Positions 1 to 6,723 are shown, counted from the first letter of the stretch. The stretch: 9,881 bases of DNA from Pseudomonadota bacterium (GCA_023387555.1 JAEWHY010000242.1:1-9881); one strand, 5' to 3'. Program-made: numbers and translations. The notes: generated from the sequence alone by a model not told the origin.

Positions 1-500
1 CCGGTGTCGCCCATCGCCCAGAAATTGTCCGAGCCGGCGATCCGGATGATGCGGCTTTCGGGCAGCCCCGCGATCTTCTTCCACAGGTCGAAGGCGACAT
101 CGTCGTCGATATAGACGGTGGCGGTCAGCTTGTCCTTCGGCAGCCCGAAGTCCCTGGTGATCAGGGTCCAGGCCAGCTCGATCGCGCGCTCCTTGAAATA
201 GTCGCCGAACGAGAAATTGCCGAGCATCTCGAAAAAGGTGTGGTGGCGCGCGGTGTAGCCGACGTTGTCGAGATCGTTGTGCTTGCCGCCGGCGCGGACG
301 CATTTCTGCGCGGTGACGGCCCGGCTGTAGGGCCGCTTCTCAAGGCCGGTGAACACATTCTTGAACTGCACCATCCCCGCGTTGGTGAACATCAGCGTCG
401 GGTCGTTGCGCGGCACCAGCGGCGATGAGCTCACCGCCTGGTGGTCGTTGCGTGCGAAAAAATCGAGGAAGCCTGCCCGGATATCGTTGACGCCGCTCAT
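1..500 (-). CDS. alaS: Alanyl-tRNA synthetase, N-terminal part (cut by the window edge)
   Basis: Alanyl-tRNA synthetase charges tRNA-Ala with alanine in the cytoplasm. Reading the minus strand from the ATG at 500-498 gives 166 residues with no stop before the window edge. They match the class II catalytic core of AlaRS: SSPLVPRNDPTLMFTNAGM near residues 25-43, VRAGGKHNDLDNVG near 69-82, and the motif 2 region HTFFEMLGNFSFGDYFK near 87-103. The fragment ends at DNFWAMGDTG, which is the usual approach to the GPCGPC segment. The full protein is normally about 870-890 aa, so about 80% lies outside the window. The start is preceded by AAGG (508-505, minus strand) four bases away. It lies downstream of recA on the same strand, a common alphaproteobacterial order, but the 583-base gap suggests its own promoter. 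The sequence shows no defects. Confidence 0.97.
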   Translation of the reverse strand, partial: MSGVNDIRAGFLDFFARNDHQAVSSSPLVPRNDPTLMFTNAGMVQFKNVFTGLEKRPYSRAVTAQKCVRAGGKHNDLDNVGYTARHHTFFEMLGNFSFGDYFKERAIELAWTLITRDFGLPKDKLTATVYIDDDVAFDLWKKIAGLPESRIIRIAGSDNFWAMGDT

Positions 501-584
501 GAAGCCTTGCCGCCGCGCACGCCCGAAGGCCCGCGGCCCCTGTCTGCCCCGGGAGAAGTGCCCGGATCGGATTGAAATGTCGGG

Positions 585-612
585 GGGATATGTAGCGATG
601 CGCTCAGGCCAA
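585..612 (-). promoter_or_regulatory. Possible alaS promoter
   Basis: On the minus strand TTGGCC (612-607) matches the -35 consensus at four of six positions. It is followed after 16 bases by TATCCC (590-585), which matches the -10 at its first three positions. It would start transcription about 80 bases before the alaS ATG. The match is modest and nothing else confirms it; its main support is that alaS needs a promoter in this gap. Confidence 0.25.
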
Positions 613-638
613 GTCCAGAAAACCGGGGACTTCGCTAC
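592..638. repeat. Nested inverted repeat upstream of alaS
   Basis: GTAGCGA (592-598) is the exact reverse complement of TCGCTAC (632-638). Inside it, AAGTCC (611-616) is the exact reverse complement of GGACTT (627-632), leaving a 10-base loop. The two stems share one base at 632 and a 12-base bulge lies on one side. The element overlaps the proposed alaS -35 region, so it may be an operator rather than an RNA leader. E. coli AlaRS is known to repress its own gene at a palindrome near the start site; whether this repeat does the same is speculation. Confidence 0.45.
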
Positions 639-871
639 GCTGCCGAAGGCATGGCGGCGGGGAAACGCCGCGGGTGCCCCCTGAGGGCTGCGCGGGAGTG
701 GATTGGAAGACGGCAGCCTAGCGTTGTAGCTGCAATGCTGCTGACGGTGACCAACGGCGCGCCAGTGGCGACCGACCACGCAACAGCTCAGGTCTGTGAA
801 TAACCACGGAGGCAGGAGCCGCAACGCTCCCCGGGAGTGGGCGCGAGGGAGGCGGTGGTGCTCAAGGCAAA

Positions 872-908
872 GGGTGAGCGGACCGCGAGACAAGCGATCC
901 CCTCACCC
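872..908. repeat. 37-base symmetric hairpin
   Basis: The two 15-base arms fold as GGGTGAG, a mismatch, GGA, a mismatch, CGC, then a 7-base loop (887-893), then GCG, TCC and CTCACCC with the matching mismatches. On the plus strand the mismatches are C-C and C-A. Read from the minus strand they become G-G and a T-G wobble, so the RNA form is more stable in the direction of recA transcription. Only three Ts follow on that strand, so it is a poor intrinsic terminator. It could be a dispersed intergenic repeat or an RNA processing or stability element. Confidence 0.55.
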
Positions 909-1035
909 AGTCTGCGCGGCGACGCGGATCAATGGCACCTCGAACCGGCGCGACCTCCGCCGCCAGCCCGACGCCCGTCTGACGATCCAGAGTTGGGACG
1001 CATGCCGCGACGGGGAACAGGCGCCTGGCCATGAC

Positions 1036-1056
1036 GCGGCCTGATGACGGGGCCGC
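1036..1056 (-). terminator. Weak hairpin downstream of recA
   Basis: GCGGCC (1036-1041) pairs with GGCCGC (1051-1056) across a 9-base loop, 28 bases past the recA stop. No T-run follows on the minus strand, so intrinsic termination is doubtful. It may only protect the recA mRNA 3' end, or be chance in GC-rich DNA. Confidence 0.2.
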
Positions 1057-1083
1057 ACGACAACAAGGCGCCGCGACGCAACC

Positions 1084-2160
<1,077 letters not shown>

Positions 2161-2194
2161 TGTCGCTCCTTATGACTGACGATTCGGGCGGCGT

Positions 2195-2211
2195 GAATGC
2201 CGTTGGCATTC
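2195..2211 (-). repeat. Perfect hairpin in the recA 5' leader
   Basis: GAATGCC (2195-2201) and GGCATTC (2205-2211) form a perfect 7-bp stem with a 3-base loop. It lies 34 bases before the recA start codon, between the predicted transcription start and the SD site. It has no T-run and is too far from the SD to mask it. It may stabilise the 5' end of the message or bind a protein; the role is unknown. Confidence 0.5.
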
Positions 2212-2253
2212 TGCCCGTCCCCGGGGTTAAGGCGGTCTCGTTCGACTAAGAAC

Positions 2254-2282
2254 AATGTACCCTGTTTGTTCTCAGTTCGCAA
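2254..2282 (-). promoter_or_regulatory. recA promoter (-35/-10)
   Basis: On the minus strand TTGCGA (2282-2277) is the -35 and TACATT (2259-2254) the -10, with an ideal 17-base spacer. Transcription would start near 2247, giving a leader of about 85 bases. The -35 hexamer sits inside the LexA-type box at 2275-2289, so a bound repressor would block RNA polymerase directly. Confidence 0.7.
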
Positions 2283-2289
2283 TATGTTC
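2275..2289 (-). promoter_or_regulatory. SOS box (LexA operator) of recA
   Basis: GTTC (2275-2278), seven bases, then GTTC (2286-2289) is an exact match to the alphaproteobacterial LexA direct-repeat motif GTTC-N7-GTTC (GAAC-N7-GAAC in the recA direction). It overlaps the recA -35 hexamer, so recA should be repressed by LexA and induced by DNA damage. The site is direct evidence of an alphaproteobacterial host, since the E. coli-type box (CTGT-N8-ACAG) is absent. Confidence 0.88.
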
Positions 2290-2452
2290 TTTTCGGGATG
2301 CGCGACCTGCCCGCTTTTTCCCCAATGGCCCAATTTAAAATGGGTGCAAGTCGACGTTGCGGAAAGGCACCGCGCGGGATTTTAACGCGCAAGGTGTGCC
2401 CCGGGGAGGTGGCTCGAAGCCGACCGGGGCGCTACAAACCTATCCGGGAGAA
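2290..2452. other. Gap upstream of the recA promoter, no gene seen
   Basis: This stretch lies between the recA operator and the terminator at 2453-2490. It starts with an AT-richer patch containing an imperfect dyad (2329-2344, CCCA-A-TTT against AAA-A-TGGG). It also holds a GC-rich arm pair at 2398-2404 and 2424-2430 (GCCCCGG / CCGGGGC) enclosing a smaller GGCT/AGCC stem. Neither is followed by a T-run. I see no credible coding frame. Confidence 0.5.
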
Positions 2453-2490
2453 TAAAAAAGCCCGGTCCGCAGTCTCGCTGCGTCCGGGCT
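2453..2490 (-). terminator. Rho-independent terminator of the small-protein cluster
   Basis: On the minus strand AGCCCGG and CCGGGCT form the outer stem (2490-2484 with 2465-2459). An inner CGCAG/CTGCG stem extends it, and the 3' arm runs directly into six Ts (2459-2454). It lies 46 bases past the stop of the 74-aa gene and isolates that group from recA. Confidence 0.9.
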
Positions 2491-2535
2491 CAATGCCCAG
2501 CGACCGGCTAAACGACCGGCTGAGCGCGCGGCCTC

Positions 2536-2760
2536 CTAGGCGCCGACCCGTCGCTCCGCCTCGCGGGCCGCGATCAGGGTGGCAGGATCCGCCGTTGCCG
2601 TGAAGCGCTGCGCCTCGAGACGCGCGATCGCGGCGTGCTCCTCCGCAATGCGCCGATGAATGTACTGCCGCTCGAGTTCGGTCAGATTTGTCGCGAGCAT
2701 TCTTGCGTAACGGTCCAGGTTGGCCCGATGACCGCGCAAGATGCGGGCTTCATCTCTCAT
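2536..2760 (-). CDS. Small conserved hypothetical protein (74 aa)
   Basis: The function is unknown. The start at 2760 is chosen because AGGAG (2771-2767, minus strand) lies six bases before it; an in-frame upstream extension to 2961 is Arg-rich and looks non-coding. The protein is charged and mostly helical, with LRGHRANLDRYARMLATNL near residues 8-26 and LTELERQYIHRRIAEEHAAI near 26-45. That central helix could form a short coiled coil. There is no signal peptide, membrane segment or cysteine pair. I recall similar short proteins of the form '..NLDRY..LLAT.LTELERQ.IH.RIAEE..' in Bradyrhizobium-type genomes, but could not search. It is the last gene before the terminator at 2453-2490 and probably shares a transcript with the 115-aa gene. 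Confidence 0.75.
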   Translation of the reverse strand: MRDEARILRGHRANLDRYARMLATNLTELERQYIHRRIAEEHAAIARLEAQRFTATADPATLIAAREAERRVGA

Positions 2761-2783
2761 CGCAGACTCCTCTCTAGTCAGTT

Positions 2784-2805
2784 TCTTATGACGCCATCTT
2801 ATGAC
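2784..2805 (-). repeat. 9-base direct repeat before the 74-aa gene
   Basis: TCTTATGAC occurs at 2784-2792 and 2797-2805, a period of 13 bases; the copies are followed by GCC and ACC. It sits in the leader of the 74-aa gene, 24-45 bases before its start, and overlaps the stop codon of the doubtful 51-aa frame. It could be a tandem protein-binding site or a short duplication. Confidence 0.4.
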
Positions 2806-2954
2806 ACCGCGGCGACAGTGTTCCGCAGGGCCGCCGCTCCGGGAAAGGTGGGACAAGGCGGATCGCGCAGGGCTGAGAAGTTGACGCGAATAACGTTGCT
2901 CTCGCGCCCGACGATCACGCGCTCCAGTCTTTTCGACTTGGCGTAGCTCGACAT
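2799..2954 (-). CDS. Possible small protein (51 aa), doubtful
   Basis: This frame begins at an ATG seven bases after the stop of the 115-aa gene and ends 38 bases before the start of the 74-aa gene, so it fits the gap almost exactly. The only SD-like signal is AGGTG, which overlaps the preceding stop codon and could allow translational coupling. The product begins with a basic stretch, SSYAKSKRLERVIVGRES, followed by NVIRVNFS, and ends in a low-information tail. It resembles no family I can name. The alternative is that this is spacer and the frame is open by chance. Conservation of the protein sequence in relatives would decide. Confidence 0.35.
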   Translation of the reverse strand: MSSYAKSKRLERVIVGRESNVIRVNFSALRDPPCPTFPGAAALRNTVAAVS

Positions 2955-2961
2955 GGCGCAC

Positions 2962-3309
2962 CTATTGAAGCGGCTGACCGTGACCGGGATCGCTGCGCCC
3001 CCTCTGGTCGTCGAGCCGCTGCCTCCGCCGCAGCCGCCGATAGCTGGGCAACCAGCGGTCCGGCTCGCGATCGAGCGCGCGCAAGGCGTCCATGATCTCG
3101 TCAAACCGCACCCTGCGGCCGGACGAGATTTCCCGCAGTTCCGGGCACGCCTCCAGCGCACAGGCGTCGGAGGCCCATGAGGCCAGGATGGCGCGTTTTT
3201 CGTTGAGTGTCAGATCGGGATCAGAAGCGACGTCCGAGGGATGATCGAACGCGCGTGCAGGGTGCAAGAGATCGTCGGTGTCGAATGCTTTTCGCTTGGT
3301 CTCCTTCAT
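2962..3309 (-). CDS. Conserved hypothetical protein (115 aa)
   Basis: The function is unknown. The start at 3309 is preceded by a full AGGAGG (3323-3318, minus strand) eight bases away, which is much better than the upstream in-frame ATGs. The N-terminal half is soluble and distinctive: HPARAFDHPSDVASDPDL near residues 16-33, then LTLNEKRAILASWASDACALE near 33-53, then FDEIMDALRALDRE near 69-82. The last 30 residues are Arg-rich and low in complexity (RRLRRRQRLDDQRGR) and may be disordered or bind nucleic acid. I recall proteins with 'HPSDV..DPDLTLNEKRAILASWASDA' as a common small hypothetical family in Bradyrhizobium relatives, which supports it as real. It is first in the minus-strand cluster ending at the terminator at 2453-2490. 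There is no signal peptide or membrane segment. Confidence 0.85.
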   Translation of the reverse strand: MKETKRKAFDTDDLLHPARAFDHPSDVASDPDLTLNEKRAILASWASDACALEACPELREISSGRRVRFDEIMDALRALDREPDRWLPSYRRLRRRQRLDDQRGRSDPGHGQPLQ

Positions 3310-3633
3310 CGCCACATCCTCCTGAAAGAACATGGAAATGCCTGACGCCAGGCGCGACTGCGGCCCGGCAGCCGACCGATTTAGGATGCGGCCGTGTCCC
3401 GTCAAGACGGGTCCGAAGGATTTTTATTCTTGCGGCGCAACAAGACGACGGGGCTGTCCAGAGGCAAGGACGCCGGGATACGTCGGACCGGAGAGCGCGA
3501 TACCGCCACTGCGCGTCCCCCCTCGCCCGTCTGTTGATTCCGGCAAGGACGGAGACCAGTTGCCCTCTGGAACCATTGCCGGCACGGCCCATTTATCCGT
3601 GATCGCCTCGGGGGTGGCGGATGGGAACCATCC
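3310..3633. other. Divergent intergenic region between two small genes
   Basis: This 324-base gap separates the minus-strand 115-aa gene from the plus-strand 62-aa gene and should hold both promoters. Several open frames cross it on both strands, but they overlap one another, lack SD sites and have Arg/Pro/Ser-rich products, so I do not call them. The only notable structure is CCCGTC-AA-GACGGG at 3398-3411, which overlaps a candidate -35 for the minus-strand gene. I see no tRNA, repeat array or terminator. Confidence 0.5.
3378..3405 (-). promoter_or_regulatory. Possible promoter of the 115-aa gene
   Basis: On the minus strand TTGACG (3405-3400) is a near-perfect -35. TAAATC (3383-3378) is a weak -10 after 16 bases. 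It would start about 75 bases upstream of the ATG at 3309. A perfect short dyad (3398-3411) covers the -35 and could be an operator. The weak -10 keeps this tentative. Confidence 0.3.
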
Positions 3634-3822
3634 ATGCACATCCTCGACCGACAGACCGCCCGGGCCCTAGCCGAAGCCGGATACCTGCCGCTCAGCGATT
3701 ACATCGCGATGTTCGGCGAAGAGGGCCATCGCCAGGCGACATTGGTGCCGCATGGCTGCGACGATCCCCACGATGCCGTAGAGCCGGCGCCGATCCCCGC
3801 TCGCCCAGTTCCGGTGCGCTGA
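3634..3822 (+). CDS. Small hypothetical protein (62 aa)
   Basis: The function is unknown. The N-terminal 30 residues look like a real, compact helical unit: MHILDRQTARALAEAGYLPL (1-20) followed by SDYIAMFGEEGHRQAT. The C-terminal third is Pro/Ala-rich (PAPIPARPVPVR) and probably disordered. I recall short proteins with 'RQTARAL.EAGY.PL..YI.MFG' in Bradyrhizobium-type genomes, but could not search for them. The SD is weak, with only GGGAA about nine bases before the ATG, so expression or the exact start is uncertain. There are no membrane segments, signal peptide or metal motifs. It stands alone on the plus strand, 122 bases before lldP, and no terminator is visible between them, so weak read-through into lldP is possible. 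Confidence 0.6.
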   Translation: MHILDRQTARALAEAGYLPLSDYIAMFGEEGHRQATLVPHGCDDPHDAVEPAPIPARPVPVR

Positions 3823-3854
3823 CAATCCCGCGAAGGCCTAGGCCGCGCCACGCG

Positions 3855-3875
3855 TTGGCACGTTAAGTTTACTTA
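3855..3875 (+). promoter_or_regulatory. Possible control site upstream of lldP
   Basis: TTGGCACG at 3855-3862 is identical to the -24 element of sigma-54 promoters. The expected -12 GC (3869-3870) is TT, so a working sigma-54 promoter is unlikely. Immediately after it TAAGT-TT-ACTTA (3864-3875) is a short AT-rich dyad about 70 bases before the lldP start, in otherwise GC-rich DNA. A repressor site is possible, but no family is recognisable. Confidence 0.25.
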
Positions 3876-3944
3876 CCCGCCCCGTGCCCGAGGCGTAGCC
3901 TCGCTCACAAGCGCGATTTCGGATGCGCCGCATCGGGGACAACG

Positions 3945-5603
3945 ATGTGGGAACAGGTCTATAATCCGCTCAACAACACGGTCCTGTCGACAATCGCGGC
4001 CGCGATACCTGTCCTTGTGCTGCTCGGCCTGATCGCATCCAACAAGGTCAAGGCGCATATCGCCGCCGTCATCGCCCTGATTGCGGCCAATCTCGTCGCG
4101 ATCTTCATCTTCACGATGCCGGCCAATCTGTCGCTGCGCGCTTCGCTCCTTGGCGCGGTCATCGGCTTCTTCCCGATCGGATGGATCGTCCTCAATGTGA
4201 TCTTTCTCTATCGTCTCACGGTCGCAAAAGGTGCATTCGAGACCTTGCAGACGACCATCGGCGGCATCAGCAGCGACCGCCGCATCCAGCTTCTGCTGAT
4301 CGCATTCTCGTTCGGCGCGTTCTTCGAAGGGGCATCCGGATTTGGAACGCCGGTCGCCGTGACCGGTGCGATCCTGATCGGTCTTGGCTTTTCACCGCTT
4401 GCGGCATCGGGGCTGTCGCTGATCGCCAATACCGCGCCGGTCGCCTTTGGAGCGCTCGGCACGCCAATCGCCGGCCTGTCGAGCGTCACGGGGATCGATC
4501 CGTTCCTGCTCGGCGCCATGGTCGGACGGCAGTTGCCGTTCTTCTCACTGATCGTGCCGTTCTGGCTGATCTGCGTGTTCGCCGGCTGGCGCGGTATGCT
4601 CGCGATCTGGCCCGCCATTCTGGTCACCGGCGTGTCATTCGCCGTCCCTCAGTTCCTGATCTCGAATTTCATCAATCCATGGATCGTCGATATCGGCGCA
4701 TCGCTGATCTCGATGGCGTGCCTGATCGGCTTCCTGCAAATCTGGCGGCCGAAGGAGACCTGGACCTCACCCGCCTTGCGCACCAAGGACGATTCAGCGG
4801 TCGGCCGGCCGGTGACGGAAATCCCCACCAAGGCGCCCGCACGTGGCCAGGTGGTGATGGCGCTGCTGCCCTGGATCATCGTCAGCATCGTCCTGCTGCT
4901 GTGGGGCACCGACTGGTTCAAGGGGCTCGTCAATCCATGGGCGACCTGGAACTACCCGGTCCCCGAACTGCACAACATGATCAACAAGGTGCCACCGGTC
5001 GCGGCCAAGCCGACGCCGGAGAGCGCAGTCTTCGCCTTCACATGGCTGACCTATACCGGCTCCGGGATGCTGATCGCGGCGATCATCTCCGGCTTCCTCA
5101 TGGGCTTTTCGCCTTTGCGCCTCGTTGTCGAATACGGACGCACCCTGCGGGTGTGCGCCTATTCGCTGGTCACCATCTCGGCGATGCTCGCGATTGGCAC
5201 CCTCACCCGGCTGTCGGGGATCGACGCGACGCTCGGCCTCGCCTTTGCCGGTGCCGGCGTGCTCTATCCATTCTTCGGCACCCTGCTCGGCTGGCTCGGC
5301 GTTGCCCTGACCGGCTCGGATACCGCCTCCAATGTGCTGTTCGGCAATTTGCAGAAAATCACCTCCGAGCAGCTGGGCCTGTCTCCGATCCTGATGGGCG
5401 CCGCCAATTCATCCGGCGGCGTCATGGGCAAGATGATCGATGCGCAATCCATCGTCGTGGCGTCGACCGCCACGAACTGGTTCGGACACGAGGGCACGAT
5501 CCTGCGCTTCGTGTTCTGGCATTCGATCGCGCTGGCGTGCCTCGTCGGCATCCTGGTGATGCTGCAGGCTCACGTCTTCACCGGCATGATCGTGACGCCC
5601 TGA
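3945..5603 (+). CDS. lldP: L-lactate permease family transporter
   Basis: This is a member of the lactate permease (LctP/LldP) family, inner-membrane proton symporters that take up L-lactate and, in known members, D-lactate and glycolate. The 552-aa length is typical. The protein is almost entirely hydrophobic helices, probably 12 or more. Family landmarks are present: FFEGASGFGTPVAVTGA (126-142), IANTAPVAFGALGTPIAGL (160-178), GSDTASNVLFGNLQ (457-470) and SSGGVMGKMIDAQS (489-502). A longer soluble loop lies near 265-300. The ATG at 3945 has a GGGGA about six bases upstream. No lactate or glycolate dehydrogenase gene sits beside it, so the substrate is inferred from the family alone. It runs convergent with the AraC regulator, with 18 bases between stops. 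No strong terminator is visible there, so the two transcripts may overlap. Confidence 0.92.
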   Translation: MWEQVYNPLNNTVLSTIAAAIPVLVLLGLIASNKVKAHIAAVIALIAANLVAIFIFTMPANLSLRASLLGAVIGFFPIGWIVLNVIFLYRLTVAKGAFETLQTTIGGISSDRRIQLLLIAFSFGAFFEGASGFGTPVAVTGAILIGLGFSPLAASGLSLIANTAPVAFGALGTPIAGLSSVTGIDPFLLGAMVGRQLPFFSLIVPFWLICVFAGWRGMLAIWPAILVTGVSFAVPQFLISNFINPWIVDIGASLISMACLIGFLQIWRPKETWTSPALRTKDDSAVGRPVTEIPTKAPARGQVVMALLPWIIVSIVLLLWGTDWFKGLVNPWATWNYPVPELHNMINKVPPVAAKPTPESAVFAFTWLTYTGSGMLIAAIISGFLMGFSPLRLVVEYGRTLRVCAYSLVTISAMLAIGTLTRLSGIDATLGLAFAGAGVLYPFFGTLLGWLGVALTGSDTASNVLFGNLQKITSEQLGLSPILMGAANSSGGVMGKMIDAQSIVVASTATNWFGHEGTILRFVFWHSIALACLVGILVMLQAHVFTGMIVTP

Positions 5604-5621
5604 TCGCCGCGACCTTCGGCG

Positions 5622-6521
5622 TCATACGCCATAGAGGCCCGGAGACGCGCGCAGCCGCTCGATATCACGCACCGGAGGCGCGCCGAACATCCGCGCATAT
5701 TCGCGGCTGAACTGCGAGGGACTTTCGTAGCCAACGCGATGCCCGGCGCTCGCGGCGTCGATGGTCTGGCCGAACATCAGGCGACGCGCTTCCTGCAGGC
5801 GCAACTGCTTCTGATATTGCAGCGGGCTCATGGCGGTCACCGCCTTGAAATGCTCGTGCAACGAGGAGGCGCTCATGCGTGCTTCGGCGGCCACCGTGTC
5901 GATCGAAAACGGCTTGTCAAAGTTCTTCTTGATCCATGAGATCGCGCGGTTGACCTGCCGCAGCTTGCTGTCGGCGACCGCGATCTGCTGAAGCCGCGCC
6001 GCCTGCTCACCCTGCAGCAGGCGATACAGGATTTCGCGTTCGGCAAGCGGCGCGAGCACCTGAACGTCGCGCGGGGTCTCAAGCAGCCGCACCAGCCGGA
6101 TTGCGGCATCGAGCAACTCGGGCGTCACCTTGCTCAGCATCAAACTCGGCCCCGGCGCGTCCGACGCGGCGCGCGTCACGCCTGCGTCCAGCACGAGAGC
6201 GCCGAGGACGCCGGGATCGAAATCGAGCATCAGACAGAGATAGGGCTGCGCCTTGCTTGCGACGGTGACCTGCCCTGTGATCGGCACATCGACCGACACC
6301 ACGAGATAGCTTGCCGGGTCGTAGGCGAAGGCGATGTCGGCGAGCATCACGATCTTCTGCCCCTGCGCGATGATGCAGATGGCCGGTGCCTGCACGGCAT
6401 GCAGCGGCTCGGTCGGCTGGCTCGAGCGGATCAGCGACATGCGCGGGATCGCGGTCTTATGGATGCCGTCGGTCGCGGAGAATTTGTCAATCAGCGCAGC
6501 CAATTCGCCCTGGCGGCTCAT
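5622..6521 (-). CDS. AraC-family transcriptional regulator (AraC_N type)
   Basis: This is a cytoplasmic DNA-binding regulator of 299 aa. The N-terminal half resembles the AraC_N cupin-like sensor domain found in E. coli YqhC (for example HAVQAPAICIIAQGQKIVML, 41-60, and SYLVVSVDVPITGQV, 71-85). The C-terminal domain has the two expected helix-turn-helix units: FSIDTVAAEARMSASSLHEHF (205-225) and the stretch DAASAGHRVGYESPSQFSREYARMFG (255-280), whose GYESPSQFSREY core is a family hallmark. I start it at 6521 because AAGGAGG (6537-6531, minus strand) is nine bases before that ATG but directly abuts the in-frame ATG at 6530. Longer in-frame extensions look non-coding. It is divergent from the CMD/SDR operon and probably controls it; YqhC regulators are known to activate adjacent oxidoreductase genes. 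The inducer is unknown. Confidence 0.92.
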   Translation of the reverse strand: MSRQGELAALIDKFSATDGIHKTAIPRMSLIRSSQPTEPLHAVQAPAICIIAQGQKIVMLADIAFAYDPASYLVVSVDVPITGQVTVASKAQPYLCLMLDFDPGVLGALVLDAGVTRAASDAPGPSLMLSKVTPELLDAAIRLVRLLETPRDVQVLAPLAEREILYRLLQGEQAARLQQIAVADSKLRQVNRAISWIKKNFDKPFSIDTVAAEARMSASSLHEHFKAVTAMSPLQYQKQLRLQEARRLMFGQTIDAASAGHRVGYESPSQFSREYARMFGAPPVRDIERLRASPGLYGV

Positions 6522-6541
6522 GCTCGGCATCCTCCTTATTT

Positions 6542-6564
6542 GCTGAAAACAAAGGCATTTCAGC
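6542..6564. repeat. Inverted repeat in the araC-type gene's leader
   Basis: GCTGAAA (6542-6548) and TTTCAGC (6558-6564) are exact reverse complements separated by nine bases. The repeat lies just upstream of the AAGGAGG that serves the AraC-type regulator. The 16-base centre-to-centre spacing of the arms suits either a protein operator for autoregulation or an RNA hairpin next to the SD. Confidence 0.5.
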
Positions 6565-6644
6565 CGGCGATGTGGCGCTGACCTTAGCCTCGTCCCGCTC
6601 CCGCCGCCAGTCGCGCCCCTCACCCTCGGAGGATCAGGCAAGAA

Positions 6645-6691
6645 CGCTGGAGCTTCGGTCTACCGCCCGGCGCCGCCGCTGGAGCATGGTC
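6645..6691 (+). promoter_or_regulatory. Direct-repeat candidate operator of the CMD/SDR operon
   Basis: CGCTGGAGC occurs at 6645-6653 and 6677-6685, start to start 32 bases (about three helical turns, so on the same DNA face). Each copy is followed shortly by GGTC. AraC-family regulators bind directly repeated half-sites, and these lie 39-79 bases before the CMD start, in the region shared with the divergent regulator. The link to this regulator is inferred. Confidence 0.4.
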
Positions 6692-6723
6692 CGGGCATCG
6701 CAAACGCAACGCAAGGAGCCCAG

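Larger units (their letters stand above)
501..1083. other. Long recA-alaS intergenic region, no credible gene
   Basis: This 583-base stretch separates the recA stop from the alaS start. Short open frames exist on both strands, but they are rich in Arg/Pro/Gly, lack good start signals and resemble no protein I know, so I call no gene. It does hold several dyads: a nested inverted repeat at 592-638, a GC hairpin at 654-671 (GCGGCG, 6-base loop, CGCCGC), an 18-base dyad with two G-T pairs at 721-738, a long symmetric hairpin at 872-908, and a short one at 1036-1056. I do not recognise a named RNA family here. A small RNA or a dispersed intergenic repeat is possible but unproven. Confidence 0.6.

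Noticed and set aside
2398..2430. tRNA-like fold (stem GCCCCGG/CCGGGGC with an inner GGCTCGAAGCC)
   Set aside because: Only 33 bases with two stems; no anticodon arm, D arm or CCA-proximal acceptor pairing.
3855..3871. Sigma-54 promoter upstream of lldP
   Set aside because: TTGGCACG matches the -24 element, but the required GC at -12 is TT.
5618..5630. Hairpin GGCGT-CAT-ACGCC between lldP and the AraC-type gene as a shared terminator
   Set aside because: The stem is only 5 bp and has no T-run in either direction; it also overlaps the stop codon of the regulator.
4181..5710. A 509-codon open frame on the plus strand overlapping the permease gene
   Set aside because: It is the +2 shadow of lldP in GC-rich DNA; the product is Arg/Asp/Pro-rich with no family features, while the lldP frame matches its family throughout.
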